Assembly (NCBI RefSeq): GCF_001431205.1
Contig: NZ_LGPC01000011.1
Span: 186,001-250,000, forward strand
Direction: 5' to 3'
Length of the DNA: 64,000 nt
From: Staphylococcus sp. NAM3COL9
GTDB lineage: Bacteria > Bacillota > Bacilli > Staphylococcales > Staphylococcaceae
Under the pieces are notes generated by a model. The model had not been told where the DNA came from. It did not search any database and saw only the letters and a program-made list of their open reading frames with translations. Shown here piece by piece: positions 20,796 through 30,552 of the stretch; the stretch's first letter is position 1; the number at the start of each line of letters is the position of its first letter. The position numbers and the translations under genes are program-made.

Positions 20796-22469
20796 ATGAG
20801 TTTATCAACTTTAAAAAGAGAACAAGTTAAGAAAGAATTGAAAAATGACGCTTATGACGTTGTGATTATCGGTGGCGGAATTACCGGAGCTGGGATTGCT
20901 TTAGATGCCAGTAACAGAGGTATGAAAGTTGCTTTAGTAGAAATGCAAGACTTTGCACAAGGTACAAGTTCACGCTCTACTAAATTAGTACATGGTGGAT
21001 TACGTTATTTAAAACAATTACAAGTAGGCGTTGTAGCAGAAACTGGTCGCGAACGTGCGATTGTTTATGAAAATGGTCCACATGTAACAACACCAGAACG
21101 TATGTTATTACCATTGCATAAAGGTGGATCTATGGGTAAATTTACTACATCGTTAGGTTTAGGCGTTTATGATAGATTAGCAGGTGTTAAAAAAGCTGAA
21201 CGTAAAACAATGTTAAATGCAAAAGAAACACTTGCAAAAGAACCACTTGTTAAAAAATCTGGTCTTAAAGCTGGCGGTTCATATGTTGAATACCGTACAG
21301 ATGATGCACGATTAACTATCGAGGTAATGAAACGTGCTGAAGAAAAAGGCGCTACTGTGATTAACCATACAAAATCTGTGCATTTCACATATGATTCAAA
21401 TGAAACAGTTAATGGTATTCAAGTAGAAGACCAAATTAGTAATGAAACATACCCAATTAAAGCTAAAAAAGTTATCAATGCAAGTGGACCATGGGTAGAC
21501 GAAGTACGTAGTGGTGACTATGCACGTAACAATAAAAAATTACGCTTAACAAAAGGTGTTCATGTTGTCATTGATCAATCTAAATTCCCACTAGGTCAAG
21601 CTGTATACTTTGATACAGAAAACGATGGTCGTATGATTTTTGCTATTCCACGTGAAGGTAAAGCATATGTTGGTACAACTGATACTTTTTATGACAATGT
21701 TAAGACATCACCATTAGTTAACCAAGAAGATAGAGATTATTTAATTGAAGCAATTAACTATATGTTCCCTGACGTTAACGTATCTGATGAAGATATCGAA
21801 TCATCATGGGCAGGTGTAAGACCACTTATTCTAGAAGAAGGTAAAGATCCTTCAGAAATTTCTCGTAAAGATGAAGTTTGGGAAGGTAAATCTGGATTAT
21901 TAACAATTGCAGGTGGTAAATTAACTGGTTACCGTCACATGGCAGTAGAAATTGTTGATTTATTAGCAAAACGCCTAAAATCAGAATATAAACTTACTTT
22001 TGATAAAGCGGCAACAAAACACTTAACAATCTCTGGCGGAGATGTAGGCGGCAGTAAAAACTTTGATAAATATATTGAACAAAAAATTGAAGAAGCAAAA
22101 GCTTATCAAATAGACGAAGCGACTGCACGTCACTTTGTATCTAAATATGGCTCAAACGCTGAAGAATTATTCAAAATTGCACAAACTGCGCAATATCAAG
22201 AAACTGGTTTACCGTTAGATATCTACACAGAATTAATTTATTCAATTCAAAATGAAATGGTTCACCGTCCAACTGATTTCTTTATCCGTCGTACAGGTAA
22301 ATTATATTTCAAAATTGATGATGTATTAAATTATAAAGAACAAGTAATCGATGTAATGGCTGAATTATTAGGTTATACAAATATTCAAAAAGAATTATAC
22401 ACAAATGAATTAGAAACTGCGATTAAAGAAGCACAAACTGGTAATAACCAACCATCAGTTAAAGCGTAA
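20796..22469 (+). CDS. glpD: Aerobic glycerol-3-phosphate dehydrogenase
   Basis: GlpD is the membrane-associated FAD enzyme that oxidises glycerol 3-phosphate to dihydroxyacetone phosphate and passes electrons to the quinone pool. The 557-aa protein has the FAD motif [17 protein letters not shown] near residue 24, the [17 protein letters not shown] family signature and the C-terminal helical domain. The ATG at 20796 follows AGGAGGC; the earlier in-frame ATG at 20745 is inside the leader terminator and is not the start. It is a separate transcript with its own promoter, leader control and terminator. Confidence 0.96.
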   Translation: MSLSTLKREQVKKELKNDAYDVVIIGGGITGAGIALDASNRGMKVALVEMQDFAQGTSSRSTKLVHGGLRYLKQLQVGVVAETGRERAIVYENGPHVTTPERMLLPLHKGGSMGKFTTSLGLGVYDRLAGVKKAERKTMLNAKETLAKEPLVKKSGLKAGGSYVEYRTDDARLTIEVMKRAEEKGATVINHTKSVHFTYDSNETVNGIQVEDQISNETYPIKAKKVINASGPWVDEVRSGDYARNNKKLRLTKGVHVVIDQSKFPLGQAVYFDTENDGRMIFAIPREGKAYVGTTDTFYDNVKTSPLVNQEDRDYLIEAINYMFPDVNVSDEDIESSWAGVRPLILEEGKDPSEISRKDEVWEGKSGLLTIAGGKLTGYRHMAVEIVDLLAKRLKSEYKLTFDKAATKHLTISGGDVGGSKNFDKYIEQKIEEAKAYQIDEATARHFVSKYGSNAEELFKIAQTAQYQETGLPLDIYTELIYSIQNEMVHRPTDFFIRRTGKLYFKIDDVLNYKEQVIDVMAELLGYTNIQKELYTNELETAIKEAQTGNNQPSVKA

Positions 22470-22483
22470 ATATTTATAAATAT

Positions 22484-22527
22484 GAAAACTGGCGACAAGG
22501 TTCTTAGAACTTTGTCGCCAGTTTTCA
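22484..22527 (+). terminator. Terminator of glpD
   Basis: AAAACTGGCGACAA pairs with TTGTCGCCAGTTTT around a short inner GTTC/GAAC stem. It is nearly symmetric, so it may stop transcription from both sides. Confidence 0.9.
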
Positions 22528-22554
22528 TTTATCTATCTCAAATATACCTTTAAG

Positions 22555-23057
22555 TTATTTTATCACATAATATGTACAAATATCTTTTTCATTGAAGATG
22601 GTAGATAAATCTAAAAAATAGGGAGTTTGCCATTTTTGTGTTTTTAATGCATTCTTGTTTAAATTTGATTCCCAATTTGGATAAACGCGCATTGCCATTT
22701 TTCCTTTGTATTTGGCTGATGTTATTACACCATGTTCTAACAAAATTTGTTTTGGGAAAATAAATTGTCCTTTATAAGCACCATCTATAACATTAATAAC
22801 CAAGTTATCTTTAGAATCCTCCCAATTAAAAGGAATATTTTTACCTAATTCATTTTTTGCCAAATAGCAACGAAATAACCAGTTTTTTTAGGCGTTTTCT
22901 TAGCTAACCTACTTTTAAAAGTATGATGAGCTAATTTAAAATTAAAAGCCTCATATTCATGATTCCATTTTTCAACTTCATAATTTTTATTAATAAAATT
23001 ACTGACTATTTTATTAATTTCATCCATTAACTTTTTAGAAATATAATTATTAAGCAT
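22555..23057 (-). pseudogene. MepB-like gene broken by one frameshift
   Basis: Two overlapping minus-strand frames join into one MepB-family protein of about 165 residues, the normal family size. The first half ends with TPKKTGYFVAIWQK and the second continues with NELGKNIPFNWEDS and FIFPKQILLEHGVITS, ending with RVYPNWE and WQTPYFLDLS. The break is at a run of six As (minus strand; plus 22853-22858); one more A would restore a single frame. MepB is encoded with the MepA efflux pump in S. aureus and its function is unknown. No clear ribosome site precedes the first ATG. A sequencing error in the homopolymer cannot be excluded. Confidence 0.75.
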
Positions 23058-23477
23058 AATAAACCAACCGCTTCTAACCTCTTAACAACTTCCCACAAAT
23101 GACTGTCTGGATCTTGAAAGTAACCTGAATAGCCCCCCAAAAAAGTATCATGAGGTTCTACTGTAATTTGTGCTCCAGCTTTTCTTGCTTGTTCAATAAC
23201 TTGGTCTACTTCTTCTTTACTTTCTACATTATGTCCCAAAGTGAATTCCGTTGGGCTAGTAGCACTTTGTTTCAATTGAGTATCATATGCTATATTTTTT
23301 ACGTTCGAATACTGCGAGTGTTAAAACCGAAGTTAGTTTAAAAAATGCAACTGTACCATTTTCGAATTGTTCTCCTACGATACCTTCTGTTGCAAATCCT
23401 AGCCCATTTTTATAAAAATGCACTGCGCTATGCAAATCGTCTACACCCAAAGTAACTACTGATATCCTAGATTTCAT
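23027..23477 (-). pseudogene. VOC (glyoxalase/bleomycin-resistance fold) gene broken by a frameshift
   Basis: The two parts form one vicinal-oxygen-chelate protein. The first frame (from ATG 23477) gives KSRISVVTLGVDDL...VFERK and then stops. The second gives NIAYDTQLKQSA...FLGGYSGYFQDPDSHLWEVV, the typical VOC end. The shift is at six As (plus 23295-23300); five would keep the frame. After HLWEVV the protein runs on with a hydrophobic tail into the start of the MepB-like gene, so its 3' end may also be altered. VOC proteins include glyoxalases and fosfomycin-resistance enzymes; no substrate can be assigned. Confidence 0.75.
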
Positions 23478-23600
23478 AAAAATACCACCAATATAAATTT
23501 TATTTTTTGATTAAATGAAGTTCAAAGATTTCAATTAAATCTAAATAAAGTATATAAATGCATGCTGTCGATAATATTGTATTAATGTTTTAATGGTAAA

Positions 23601-24347
23601 TTACTGTGTTGAAAGCATTAATATACCTAATATAACTATAAAAATATAAATCCATTTTTCAAAATGTTTATGGTGAGTCTTTTTCGATAAATACTTACCA
23701 AATAAAACAGCAAGAAGCAATATAGGTAAAGTAGCTAAGAATAATTGAATGGTTTGACTCGTCCATATACCACCTAACAATTGACCTATTACAACAAAAA
23801 TAGCTGTTAATAGAAAATGAGCTTGAATAGTACTTTTAAAGTCTTTAATATGCCATTGACTTAGCGTTCCAAAAATAACGATTGGTACACCATGAGAGTT
23901 ATAAACGCTGCCTAGCACACCAGAAATAAGTCCTGCCAAACTTTCCCATATAGAAGATGTAAGTTCGATTTTAGAGTGGTGGGATAGAAAAATGGTCTTG
24001 ATAAAAGCATAAATACCATAAATGATTAGAAAAATAGCTAACAGTAATTGGATTTTTCCGGTATCAAAATGATGTAGTATCCATATGCCCACGGGTATAC
24101 CTATTAAACTACCTGACATCATGACTGCCAAAGTTTTATATTTAATATGTCTCATTTCAGTGAATATATTAAGTAAAGCTACAGTTAGACCAGCGACACC
24201 AACCAAAGATATAGCTGTTTTTATATCTAAACCTATTAAAGCTAATAAAGGCATGCTAATTAAAGCTTCTCCAAAGCCAAAGTATGTACGTACTAAAGCA
24301 CCTAAGAATATAGATAATAATATCAAAATAAAAATTGTTATATCCAT
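23601..24347 (-). CDS. TauE/SafE-family membrane transporter
   Basis: This 248-aa polytopic membrane protein is of the TauE/SafE (DUF81) family, whose members export sulfite, organosulfonates or related anions. About eight hydrophobic helices are visible. The family's N-terminal segment GALVRTYFGFGEALISMPLLA and the second half-repeat SGVLGSVYNSHGVPIVIFG are both clear. GAGGGGG lies seven bases before the ATG. It follows two broken genes on the same strand. In S. aureus glpD and the lysophospholipase gene are adjacent, so this whole minus-strand block looks like lineage-specific DNA. Substrate unknown. Confidence 0.85.
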   Translation of the reverse strand: MDITIFILILLSIFLGALVRTYFGFGEALISMPLLALIGLDIKTAISLVGVAGLTVALLNIFTEMRHIKYKTLAVMMSGSLIGIPVGIWILHHFDTGKIQLLLAIFLIIYGIYAFIKTIFLSHHSKIELTSSIWESLAGLISGVLGSVYNSHGVPIVIFGTLSQWHIKDFKSTIQAHFLLTAIFVVIGQLLGGIWTSQTIQLFLATLPILLLAVLFGKYLSKKTHHKHFEKWIYIFIVILGILMLSTQ

Positions 24348-24521
24348 TAGATGTCCCCCTCGATGAATTGTTCTCTGTTTTATATTTTATGACCGGCATA
24401 ATTAACTCAATACTTGATTTTGAGTATAACATTTTTAAAACAGAATTATATTAGGTTTCTAATGATTGTTGCATTTGTTTTTAATATATCGTTGTCTAGA
24501 GGTTAACGTTTTTCATTCTAT

Positions 24522-24550
24522 TTGATAACATTGAATTTTGAGGGTATATT
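24522..24550 (+). promoter_or_regulatory. Promoter of the lysophospholipase gene
   Basis: TTGATA (24522-24527) and TATATT (24545-24550) are 17 bp apart, about 40 bases before the ribosome site. Confidence 0.6.
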
Positions 24551-24598
24551 GTATAGTATAAGAAGATTGAAATGATGCATGAGTTGGGGGGCTATCAC

Positions 24599-25537
24599 AT
24601 GAGTCAAAAGAAATTTAAGATTACTGTTGAAGATGGCAGAATGTTAGAAGTGAAATTAGATAAAGCCAAACATGAAACAATAGGTGTCGTGCATTTGCTT
24701 CATGGCATGGCAGAACATATGGGAAGATATGATGAACTTGTTGAATCGTTTAATCAACAAGGATATGATGTATTACGACATAACCATAGAGGTCATGGTA
24801 AAGAAATAAATGAAAAAGAACGTGGACATATAGCTGATATATCGCAAGTTGCGGATGATACATATGAAATTGCTCAGACTATGTGTACACACTACACGAA
24901 CATCCCATACATTATGATTGGTCATTCTATGGGTTCTATTATAGCACGTACATTTGTTCAAAAATATCCTGATGCAGCTCAAGGTTTAATTCTTAGTGGT
25001 ACAGTGCAACACCCAAAATATTTAGGTATATTCATTGCTTTATTAATGAAAATTATTACTTTAGTATTAGGAAAACGACGTCGATTGAAGTGGATGAATC
25101 GATTAATGTATAAATCATTCAATAAAGACATTAAAAATCAAAAAACTTCAAGTGATTGGTTATCTAGCGATACACGTGAAGTGGCTAAATTTATAAAAGA
25201 TCCGAATACAGGTTTTTTGGTTTCTAATCAACTCATATACCAAATAATAAAACACGCAGTAACGACAAGTCGTGTGAAAAATATCAAAAAAATGAATCCA
25301 GAAATTCCTGTACTGCTCATATCAGGCAAAGATGATCCGTTAGGTGGCAAAGGTAAAGGCATTAGAAAACTAGGGAAATTATATAAACGCTGTGGCGTGA
25401 ATCATGTAACAGTTCATTTATATAAAAATAAACGACATGAAATTTTATTAGAGAAGGATTTTGCTATTACATGGAATAACATGTATGAATGGATTGAAAA
25501 GCAAATTTTGAAAAAGATGAATAGAAATAGCAAATAA
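24599..25537 (+). CDS. Alpha/beta hydrolase, lysophospholipase/monoglyceride lipase type
   Basis: This 312-aa serine hydrolase of the PldB/Hydrolase_4 family has LLHGMAEHMGRYDEL near residue 30 (oxyanion region), the nucleophile elbow GHSMGS (Ser near 107), an acid in LLISGKDDPLG and the catalytic His in NKRHEILLE. There is no signal peptide, so it is probably cytoplasmic or membrane-peripheral. The ATG at 24599 has TTGGGGGG seven bases upstream; an earlier in-frame ATG at 24572 lacks a site. miaA starts 21 bases after the stop, suggesting co-transcription. Substrate specificity is inferred only. Confidence 0.88.
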   Translation: MSQKKFKITVEDGRMLEVKLDKAKHETIGVVHLLHGMAEHMGRYDELVESFNQQGYDVLRHNHRGHGKEINEKERGHIADISQVADDTYEIAQTMCTHYTNIPYIMIGHSMGSIIARTFVQKYPDAAQGLILSGTVQHPKYLGIFIALLMKIITLVLGKRRRLKWMNRLMYKSFNKDIKNQKTSSDWLSSDTREVAKFIKDPNTGFLVSNQLIYQIIKHAVTTSRVKNIKKMNPEIPVLLISGKDDPLGGKGKGIRKLGKLYKRCGVNHVTVHLYKNKRHEILLEKDFAITWNNMYEWIEKQILKKMNRNSK

Positions 25538-25558
25538 ATAAAGAGAGTTGATATACAC

Positions 25559-26536
25559 GTGCATAACGATAAGCCTTTTTTAATCGTACTTGTAGGACCG
25601 ACTGCTGTAGGAAAGACAGAATTCAGCATTGAATTAGCGAAAAAATTTAATGGTGAAATTATCAGTGGCGATTCAATGCAAGTATACAAACATATGGATA
25701 TAGGGACAGCAAAGATTACGCCAGATGAAATGTCAGGTGTGCCACATCATATGATAGATATATTAGAACCAAATGAAGCATTTTCTGCTTATGATTTTAA
25801 AAATAGAGCTCAGAAATTAATAACTGAGATTACTGATAGAGGATGTGTGCCTATAATTGCTGGAGGTACTGGCTTATATATTCAGTCTCTGATTCACGAT
25901 TATGCTTTTGAAGATGAAACAATCACAGAAGAAGAAAGTGAAGCAGTAGATAAAAAATTAGCGGAATTAGATCAACTATCAAATGAAGCATTACATCAAT
26001 ATTTAACATCCTTTGATGGCGAATCAGCAGAAGACATTCATCCTAATAATAGAAAAAGAGTGCGCAGAGCAATACAATATTATTTAAAAACAAAAAAACT
26101 TTTAAGTTCTCGTAAGAAAGTTCAACAATATACTGAAAATTATGATACATTATTATTAGGGATAGAAATATCGCGTGACATATTATATCAAAAGATAAAT
26201 AAACGCGTAGATATAATGTTGGAACGTGGTTTGCTTGATGAAGTGAAACGACTCGTAGATGCGGGATATGAATCATGTCAAAGTATGCAAGCTATAGGTT
26301 ATAAAGAAATGTTGCCTGTAGTGAAGTGCGATACAAATAAAAATGATGCAATAGATAAATTAAAGCAACATTCTCGAAACTATGCAAAGCGACAGATGAC
26401 TTGGTTCAAAAATAAGCTAGACGTAGTATGGTTAGATAAAGAGAAAATGTCACTTTCATCGATGTTAGATGAAGTTTCAGTCCAAATAAAGAAAAGGAGT
26501 ATAGAACATGAAGACAACAGAAAACATCCAAGATAA
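25559..26536 (+). CDS. miaA: tRNA dimethylallyltransferase
   Basis: MiaA adds a dimethylallyl group to A37 of tRNAs that read codons starting with U, the substrate of MiaB. The 325-aa protein has the P-loop GPTAVGKT at 13-20, GDSMQVYKHMDIGTAK, the HHMIDI motif and AGGTGLYIQSL, then the C-terminal AIGYKE segment. The start is GTG with a modest AGAGAG site. The last 29 bases overlap hfq, whose ribosome site lies inside miaA, the same coupling seen in many bacteria. Confidence 0.96.
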   Translation: MHNDKPFLIVLVGPTAVGKTEFSIELAKKFNGEIISGDSMQVYKHMDIGTAKITPDEMSGVPHHMIDILEPNEAFSAYDFKNRAQKLITEITDRGCVPIIAGGTGLYIQSLIHDYAFEDETITEEESEAVDKKLAELDQLSNEALHQYLTSFDGESAEDIHPNNRKRVRRAIQYYLKTKKLLSSRKKVQQYTENYDTLLLGIEISRDILYQKINKRVDIMLERGLLDEVKRLVDAGYESCQSMQAIGYKEMLPVVKCDTNKNDAIDKLKQHSRNYAKRQMTWFKNKLDVVWLDKEKMSLSSMLDEVSVQIKKRSIEHEDNRKHPR

Positions 26537-26726
26537 ATTCCTAGGACAATTTAAGACTGATCAAACAAAAGTGATTGTGTTTTTAATGAATGGTTTTCAA
26601 ATGAAAGGTATTATTGAGGATTATGATAAGTATGTAGTGTGCTTATTATCTCAAGGTAAACAGCATTTTATTTATAAACATGCAATCAGTACGTTTACAA
26701 TTGATGATGCACCTCAAACATCATAA
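26508..26726 (+). CDS. hfq: RNA chaperone Hfq
   Basis: Hfq forms a hexameric ring that binds small RNAs and poly-A or AU-rich RNA; its role in staphylococci is weaker than in enteric bacteria. The 72-aa protein has the Sm1 motif around NGFQMKGIIEDYDKYVV and the Sm2 motif YKHAIST. The N-terminus (NIQDKFLGQFK) corresponds to the proximal RNA-binding helix. It lacks the long C-terminal tail of the E. coli protein. AAGGAG precedes the ATG inside miaA. Two hairpins follow. Confidence 0.95.
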   Translation: MKTTENIQDKFLGQFKTDQTKVIVFLMNGFQMKGIIEDYDKYVVCLLSQGKQHFIYKHAISTFTIDDAPQTS

Positions 26727-26761
26727 TCAGAAAATATGTAATTAAAAGTTAAAAACGAAAT

Positions 26762-26797
26762 AAACAACACTAGATATCAATTAATCTAGTGTTGTTT
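26762..26797 (+). terminator. First hairpin after hfq
   Basis: AAACAACACTAGAT pairs with ATCTAGTGTTGTTT around an 8-base loop. The downstream bases (CAAAAAA) are not T-rich, so it may act in the opposite direction or protect the 3' end. Confidence 0.6.
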
Positions 26798-26800
26798 CAA

Positions 26801-26837
26801 AAAACCAACAAAGTCTCCCATTTTGTTGGTTTTTTTA
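26801..26837 (+). terminator. Terminator of miaA-hfq
   Basis: AACCAACAAA pairs with TTTTGTTGGTT and is followed by seven Ts. It belongs to the CCAACAAAG...TTGTTGG family also found at 1946 and 59713. Confidence 0.88.
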
Positions 26838-27109
26838 TGCACGCTTCCTCGGTCAACGACTTAGCCTAAAGTTTTCAGCTAGTGCTTCCCGCAAGATTTG
26901 GCCCAAATCAATGATAGATAAATTGAAAGAAGATTTTAAGGTGCGAAAGTGCATCATAATTTGAAATAGACATGGTATAGAGGGAAAAGTTTCGGTACAT
27001 ACACTTTAATTTTTATTTATTATGAAATATAAGGAAAATAACTATGTAACCTGTGAACAGGAGAGAATTGGTCTGAAATATCACATTTTATATTTCAAAA
27101 TTGAGATAT
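26838..27109. other. Intergenic stretch with no recognised gene
   Basis: About 270 bases between convergent terminators. No open frame with a ribosome site was seen. A small RNA cannot be excluded, but I see no clear promoter-terminator pair. Confidence 0.5.
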
Positions 27110-27149
27110 AAAAAGACAAACCAATGCCTTTAAAGGCATTGGTTTGTCT
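27110..27149 (-). terminator. Terminator of bsaA, a perfect 36-bp palindrome
   Basis: The 18-base arm starting AGACAAACCAATGCC at 27114 is followed directly by its exact reverse complement ending at 27149, with no spacer. On the minus strand it ends in a T run. A related hairpin with the same flank (TCTACGTTC) is at 52131-52171. Confidence 0.8.
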
Positions 27150-27227
27150 ACGTTCCTAGGCTAAACTAGATTTATTTATAAATTGTGTAATGTGTAATAT
27201 TGTTTCGAAAATCATAGAATCTTAAAA

Positions 27228-27701
27228 TTATAATAATGCTTCAATTTCTGACTTGATTTGGTTAGGTTTTTTCTGTGGAGAAAAGCGTTTTACAACTTTA
27301 CCATCTTTATCTACTAGGAATTTAGTGAAGTTCCATTTGATTTTTTCATTGAAGACACCATTCTGTTCTTTAGTTAAAAATTCAAATAGTGGGTGTTGAT
27401 TTTCACCTTTGACATCAATTTTTTCATGCATTGGGAAAGTAACACCGTAATTAATTTTACAGTTTTGTGTAGCTTCTTCACCAGTGCCGGGTTCTTGACC
27501 TCCAAATTGATTACAAGGGAAACCTAATACTATAAAATCTTGATCTTTATATTTATCATATAAACTTTGAAGTCCTTCGAACTGCGGTGTAAAACCACAT
27601 TCGCTAGCCGTGTTAACAATTAATATAAGTTGTCCTCGGTAAGCATCTAATTTATACGATTCTCCATTTGGTTTCTGAACTTCTATGTCATATATAGTCA
27701 T
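27228..27701 (-). CDS. bsaA: Glutathione peroxidase-like thiol peroxidase BsaA
   Basis: This 157-aa member of the glutathione peroxidase family reduces peroxides. The catalytic residue is Cys35 ([11 protein letters not shown]) where animal enzymes have selenocysteine. Family motifs [13 protein letters not shown] and [13 protein letters not shown] supply the Gln and Trp of the active site. Staphylococci lack glutathione, so thioredoxin or bacillithiol is the likely reductant. AGAGGTG precedes the ATG. It is transcribed against hfq and away from hflX, with its own terminator. Confidence 0.93.
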   Translation of the reverse strand: MTIYDIEVQKPNGESYKLDAYRGQLILIVNTASECGFTPQFEGLQSLYDKYKDQDFIVLGFPCNQFGGQEPGTGEEATQNCKINYGVTFPMHEKIDVKGENQHPLFEFLTKEQNGVFNEKIKWNFTKFLVDKDGKVVKRFSPQKKPNQIKSEIEALL

Positions 27702-27796
27702 TTTAATTCACCTCTTACAACAAATCTAACATAAATTGGCTCTATAGTCTTTCTATATACACTATGATAGAATAGCTAAGAAAAGAGGTGCATGTT

Positions 27797-29032
27797 ATGA
27801 CCCAACAACAAACACATAATACAAAAAAAGAATTAGAAACAGCTATTTTAGTTGGAGTACATGCTCAAAATGATGACGAATTTGATTTTGAGTCGACAAT
27901 GGAAGAATTAGCATCATTGTCAGAAACGTGTCAACTTGATGTTCAAGAACATTTCACTCAAAACAGAACACGTTTTGATAAAAAATATTATGTTGGTAAA
28001 GGGAGACTAGAAGATATTCAAGCGTATGTTGAATATCATAATATCGATGTTGTTGTTGCTAATGATGAATTAACGACAGCACAATCAAAAACGCTAAATG
28101 AAAATTTAAATGTGAAAATTATCGATAGAACGCAATTAATATTAGAAATTTTTGCATTAAGAGCAAGTAGTAAAGACGGTAAATTACAAGTTGAATTAGC
28201 ACAACTTGATTATTTAATGCCTAGATTGCAAGGACATGGACGCAGTTTGTCACGTTTAGGTGGCGGTATTGGTACAAGAGGACCTGGTGAAACAAAGCTA
28301 GAAATGGACCGCCGTCATATTAGAACGAGAATGAATGAAATTAAACACCAATTAGAAACAGTGGTTGAACATCGGGAGCGTTATCGTAATAAACGTGAAC
28401 AGAATCATGTTTTCCAGGTTGCACTTATAGGTTATACTAACGCGGGCAAATCATCTTGGTTTAACGTGCTTGCCAATGAAACGACATATGAAAAGAATTT
28501 ATTATTCGCAACACTTGATCCTAAAACACGACAAATACAGATAAATGATGGGTTTAACTTAATTATTTCAGATACAGTTGGTTTTATTCAAAAGTTGCCA
28601 ACAACATTAATTGCAGCTTTTAAATCAACCCTTGAAGAAGCAAAAAATGCGGATTTATTATTACATGTAGTTGATAGTAGTCATCCTGAGTATAGAGCAC
28701 AATATGATACGGTGAATGGAATTGTTGCTGATTTAGATATGGCACAAATCCCGCAAGCTATTATATTTAATAAAAAAGATTTGCATGAAGGTGCAACTCC
28801 AACAACGAATAAGCCCTCGGTATTTGTTTCTAGTCGAGATGAAGCAGATATAGACAAAGTAAAACAATTGCTATTTGATCAAGTGAAAAAAACACTTACG
28901 TATTATGAAGAAACTGTACCAAGTGCGAATGCGGATAGATTATACTTTCTCAAACAACACACACTCGTGTCAGAATTAATATTTAATGAAGATGATGCGA
29001 CTTATGAAATTAAAGGATATAAAAAAGAATAG
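27797..29032 (+). CDS. hflX: Ribosome-associated GTPase HflX
   Basis: HflX rescues and splits stalled ribosomes in a GTP-dependent way. The 411-aa protein has the N-terminal HflX domain (YVGKGRLEDI and the Gly-rich LSRLGGGIGTRGPGE), a coiled coil and the G domain with GYTNAGKSS, DTVGFI and NKKD. I start it at the ATG at 27797, eight bases after AGAGG, rather than at the GTG inside that site. The downstream PLP-enzyme gene begins 16 bases after the stop and is likely co-transcribed. Confidence 0.94.
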   Translation: MTQQQTHNTKKELETAILVGVHAQNDDEFDFESTMEELASLSETCQLDVQEHFTQNRTRFDKKYYVGKGRLEDIQAYVEYHNIDVVVANDELTTAQSKTLNENLNVKIIDRTQLILEIFALRASSKDGKLQVELAQLDYLMPRLQGHGRSLSRLGGGIGTRGPGETKLEMDRRHIRTRMNEIKHQLETVVEHRERYRNKREQNHVFQVALIGYTNAGKSSWFNVLANETTYEKNLLFATLDPKTRQIQINDGFNLIISDTVGFIQKLPTTLIAAFKSTLEEAKNADLLLHVVDSSHPEYRAQYDTVNGIVADLDMAQIPQAIIFNKKDLHEGATPTTNKPSVFVSSRDEADIDKVKQLLFDQVKKTLTYYEETVPSANADRLYFLKQHTLVSELIFNEDDATYEIKGYKKE

Positions 29033-29048
29033 AAGGAAGTAATGATTA

Positions 29049-30287
29049 ATGGAAGATATGAAACAGCTGATTGCTGATACAGAAGAAACGTTAGCGCCAT
29101 ATTTTAGAAATATTGAAGCAACAGCATATGTTAATCAGGAAAAAGTATTAGATGCATTTCATGCAGTTAGAGCAACTGAAAATGATTTACAAGGCACTAC
29201 AGGTTATGGTTATGATGATTTTGGTAGAGACCATTTGGAAGAAATTTATGCACATGTTTTTAAAGCGGAAGATGCTATTGTCAGACCACAAATCATTTCA
29301 GGTACTCATGCGATAACGATTGCTTTACAGAGCACATTAAAATATGGTGATGAACTGTTATATATAACAGGAAATCCTTATGATACTTTATTAGAGGTTA
29401 TTGGCATAAATGGGAACGGTATTGAAAGTTTGAAAGAATATGGTGTGAGTTATAATAAAGTTGATTTAAAAGATGATGAGATAGATATAGAAGAAGTAAT
29501 GAATCAAATCAAACCACAAACCAAAGTTATTGCAATTCAACGTTCTAAAGGATATGACCAACGACCATCTATTAATTTAGAAGTAATTGAGAGCGCAATT
29601 CAAGCGATAAAAACGCAACATCCTGACGTGATTATTTTTGTAGATAATTGTTATGGCGAATTCGTTGAAACGCATGAACCGATAGAATGTGGTGCAGATT
29701 TAATTGCTGGATCATTAATTAAAAATCCAGGTGGTGGCTTAGCTAAAATTGGTGGTTATATTGCCGGCAAAGAATCCTTGGTTGCTAGATGTGGGTACCG
29801 TTTAACTGCACCTGGTATTGGTAAAGAAGCGGGTGCATCCCTTAACTCATTACAAGAAATGTACCAAGGTTTTTTCTTAGCACCCCATGTTGTTAGTCAA
29901 AGTTTAAAAGGCGCATTGTTTACGAGTCTACTATTAGAAAAAATGAATATGCGTACAAAACCAAAATACAATGTTCCGAGAACGGATCTTATACAAACAG
30001 TTGAATTTGATACAAAAGAGCAAATGATTCAATTCTGCCAAAGTATTCAACAAGCTTCACCGATTAATGCGCACTTTAAGCCGGAACCTGCTTCAATGCC
30101 AGGCTACGAAGATGATGTTATTATGGCTGCTGGTACATTTATCCAAGGCTCGTCTATTGAATTATCAGCTGATGGTCCAATTCGACCCCCTTATGAAGCT
30201 TATGTACAAGGCGGCTTAACATACGAGCATGTGAAATTGGCAGTAACAAGAGCTGCAGCAAATCTTAAATCACAGCAATTGATATAA
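29049..30287 (+). CDS. PLP-dependent enzyme of the YnbB/aluminium-resistance family
   Basis: This 412-aa fold-type I pyridoxal-phosphate enzyme is often annotated as methionine gamma-lyase or cystathionine lyase family. The likely PLP lysine is in GSLIKNPGGG, and the FVDNCYGEFVE segment supplies the aspartate that contacts the ring nitrogen. GAAGGAAG precedes the ATG. The family is encoded next to hflX and glnR in Bacillus and Staphylococcus. The physiological reaction is not established, so I give no enzyme name. Confidence 0.85.
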   Translation: MEDMKQLIADTEETLAPYFRNIEATAYVNQEKVLDAFHAVRATENDLQGTTGYGYDDFGRDHLEEIYAHVFKAEDAIVRPQIISGTHAITIALQSTLKYGDELLYITGNPYDTLLEVIGINGNGIESLKEYGVSYNKVDLKDDEIDIEEVMNQIKPQTKVIAIQRSKGYDQRPSINLEVIESAIQAIKTQHPDVIIFVDNCYGEFVETHEPIECGADLIAGSLIKNPGGGLAKIGGYIAGKESLVARCGYRLTAPGIGKEAGASLNSLQEMYQGFFLAPHVVSQSLKGALFTSLLLEKMNMRTKPKYNVPRTDLIQTVEFDTKEQMIQFCQSIQQASPINAHFKPEPASMPGYEDDVIMAAGTFIQGSSIELSADGPIRPPYEAYVQGGLTYEHVKLAVTRAAANLKSQQLI

Positions 30288-30296
30288 AATGAAGTT

Positions 30297-30382
30297 GAAA
30301 TCCATACATTTTATCAAACATACAATTTAGAGTAATATACTTGCTAATTATGTGAATTCAGATAAAATATATGGATTTTTTT
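30297..30382 (+). terminator. Terminator upstream of glnR
   Basis: The distant arms GAAATCCATA and TATGGATTTT, with ATTTTATC/GATAAAAT inside, enclose a loop of about 40 bases. Seven Ts follow. Confidence 0.6.
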
Positions 30383-30470
30383 GAACAAATTAAAGGAATT
30401 TTCTAAAAACTAATTTGATTTATAAGTGTTGATAAGGCGAACGTTAGTGGTGCCAACGGTTCAAAGGTTA

Positions 30471-30487
30471 TGTAAGGAAACCTAACA
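30471..30487. promoter_or_regulatory. GlnR operator
   Basis: TGTAAGGAAACCTAACA is an exact match to TGTNA-N7-TNACA, the GlnR/TnrA site. It ends six bases upstream of the -35 of the glnRA promoter. Confidence 0.85.
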
Positions 30488-30492
30488 TATTT

Positions 30493-30521
30493 TTGAAATT
30501 ATTGAAAAGTTATGCTAAATT
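30493..30521 (+). promoter_or_regulatory. Promoter of glnRA
   Basis: TTGAAA (30493-30498) and TAAATT (30516-30521) are 17 bp apart, with TG one base before the -10 (extended -10). The GlnR site lies directly upstream. Confidence 0.7.
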
Positions 30522-30552
30522 TAGAACAAGTTCAAAAATAGAGGTGAGGGAA

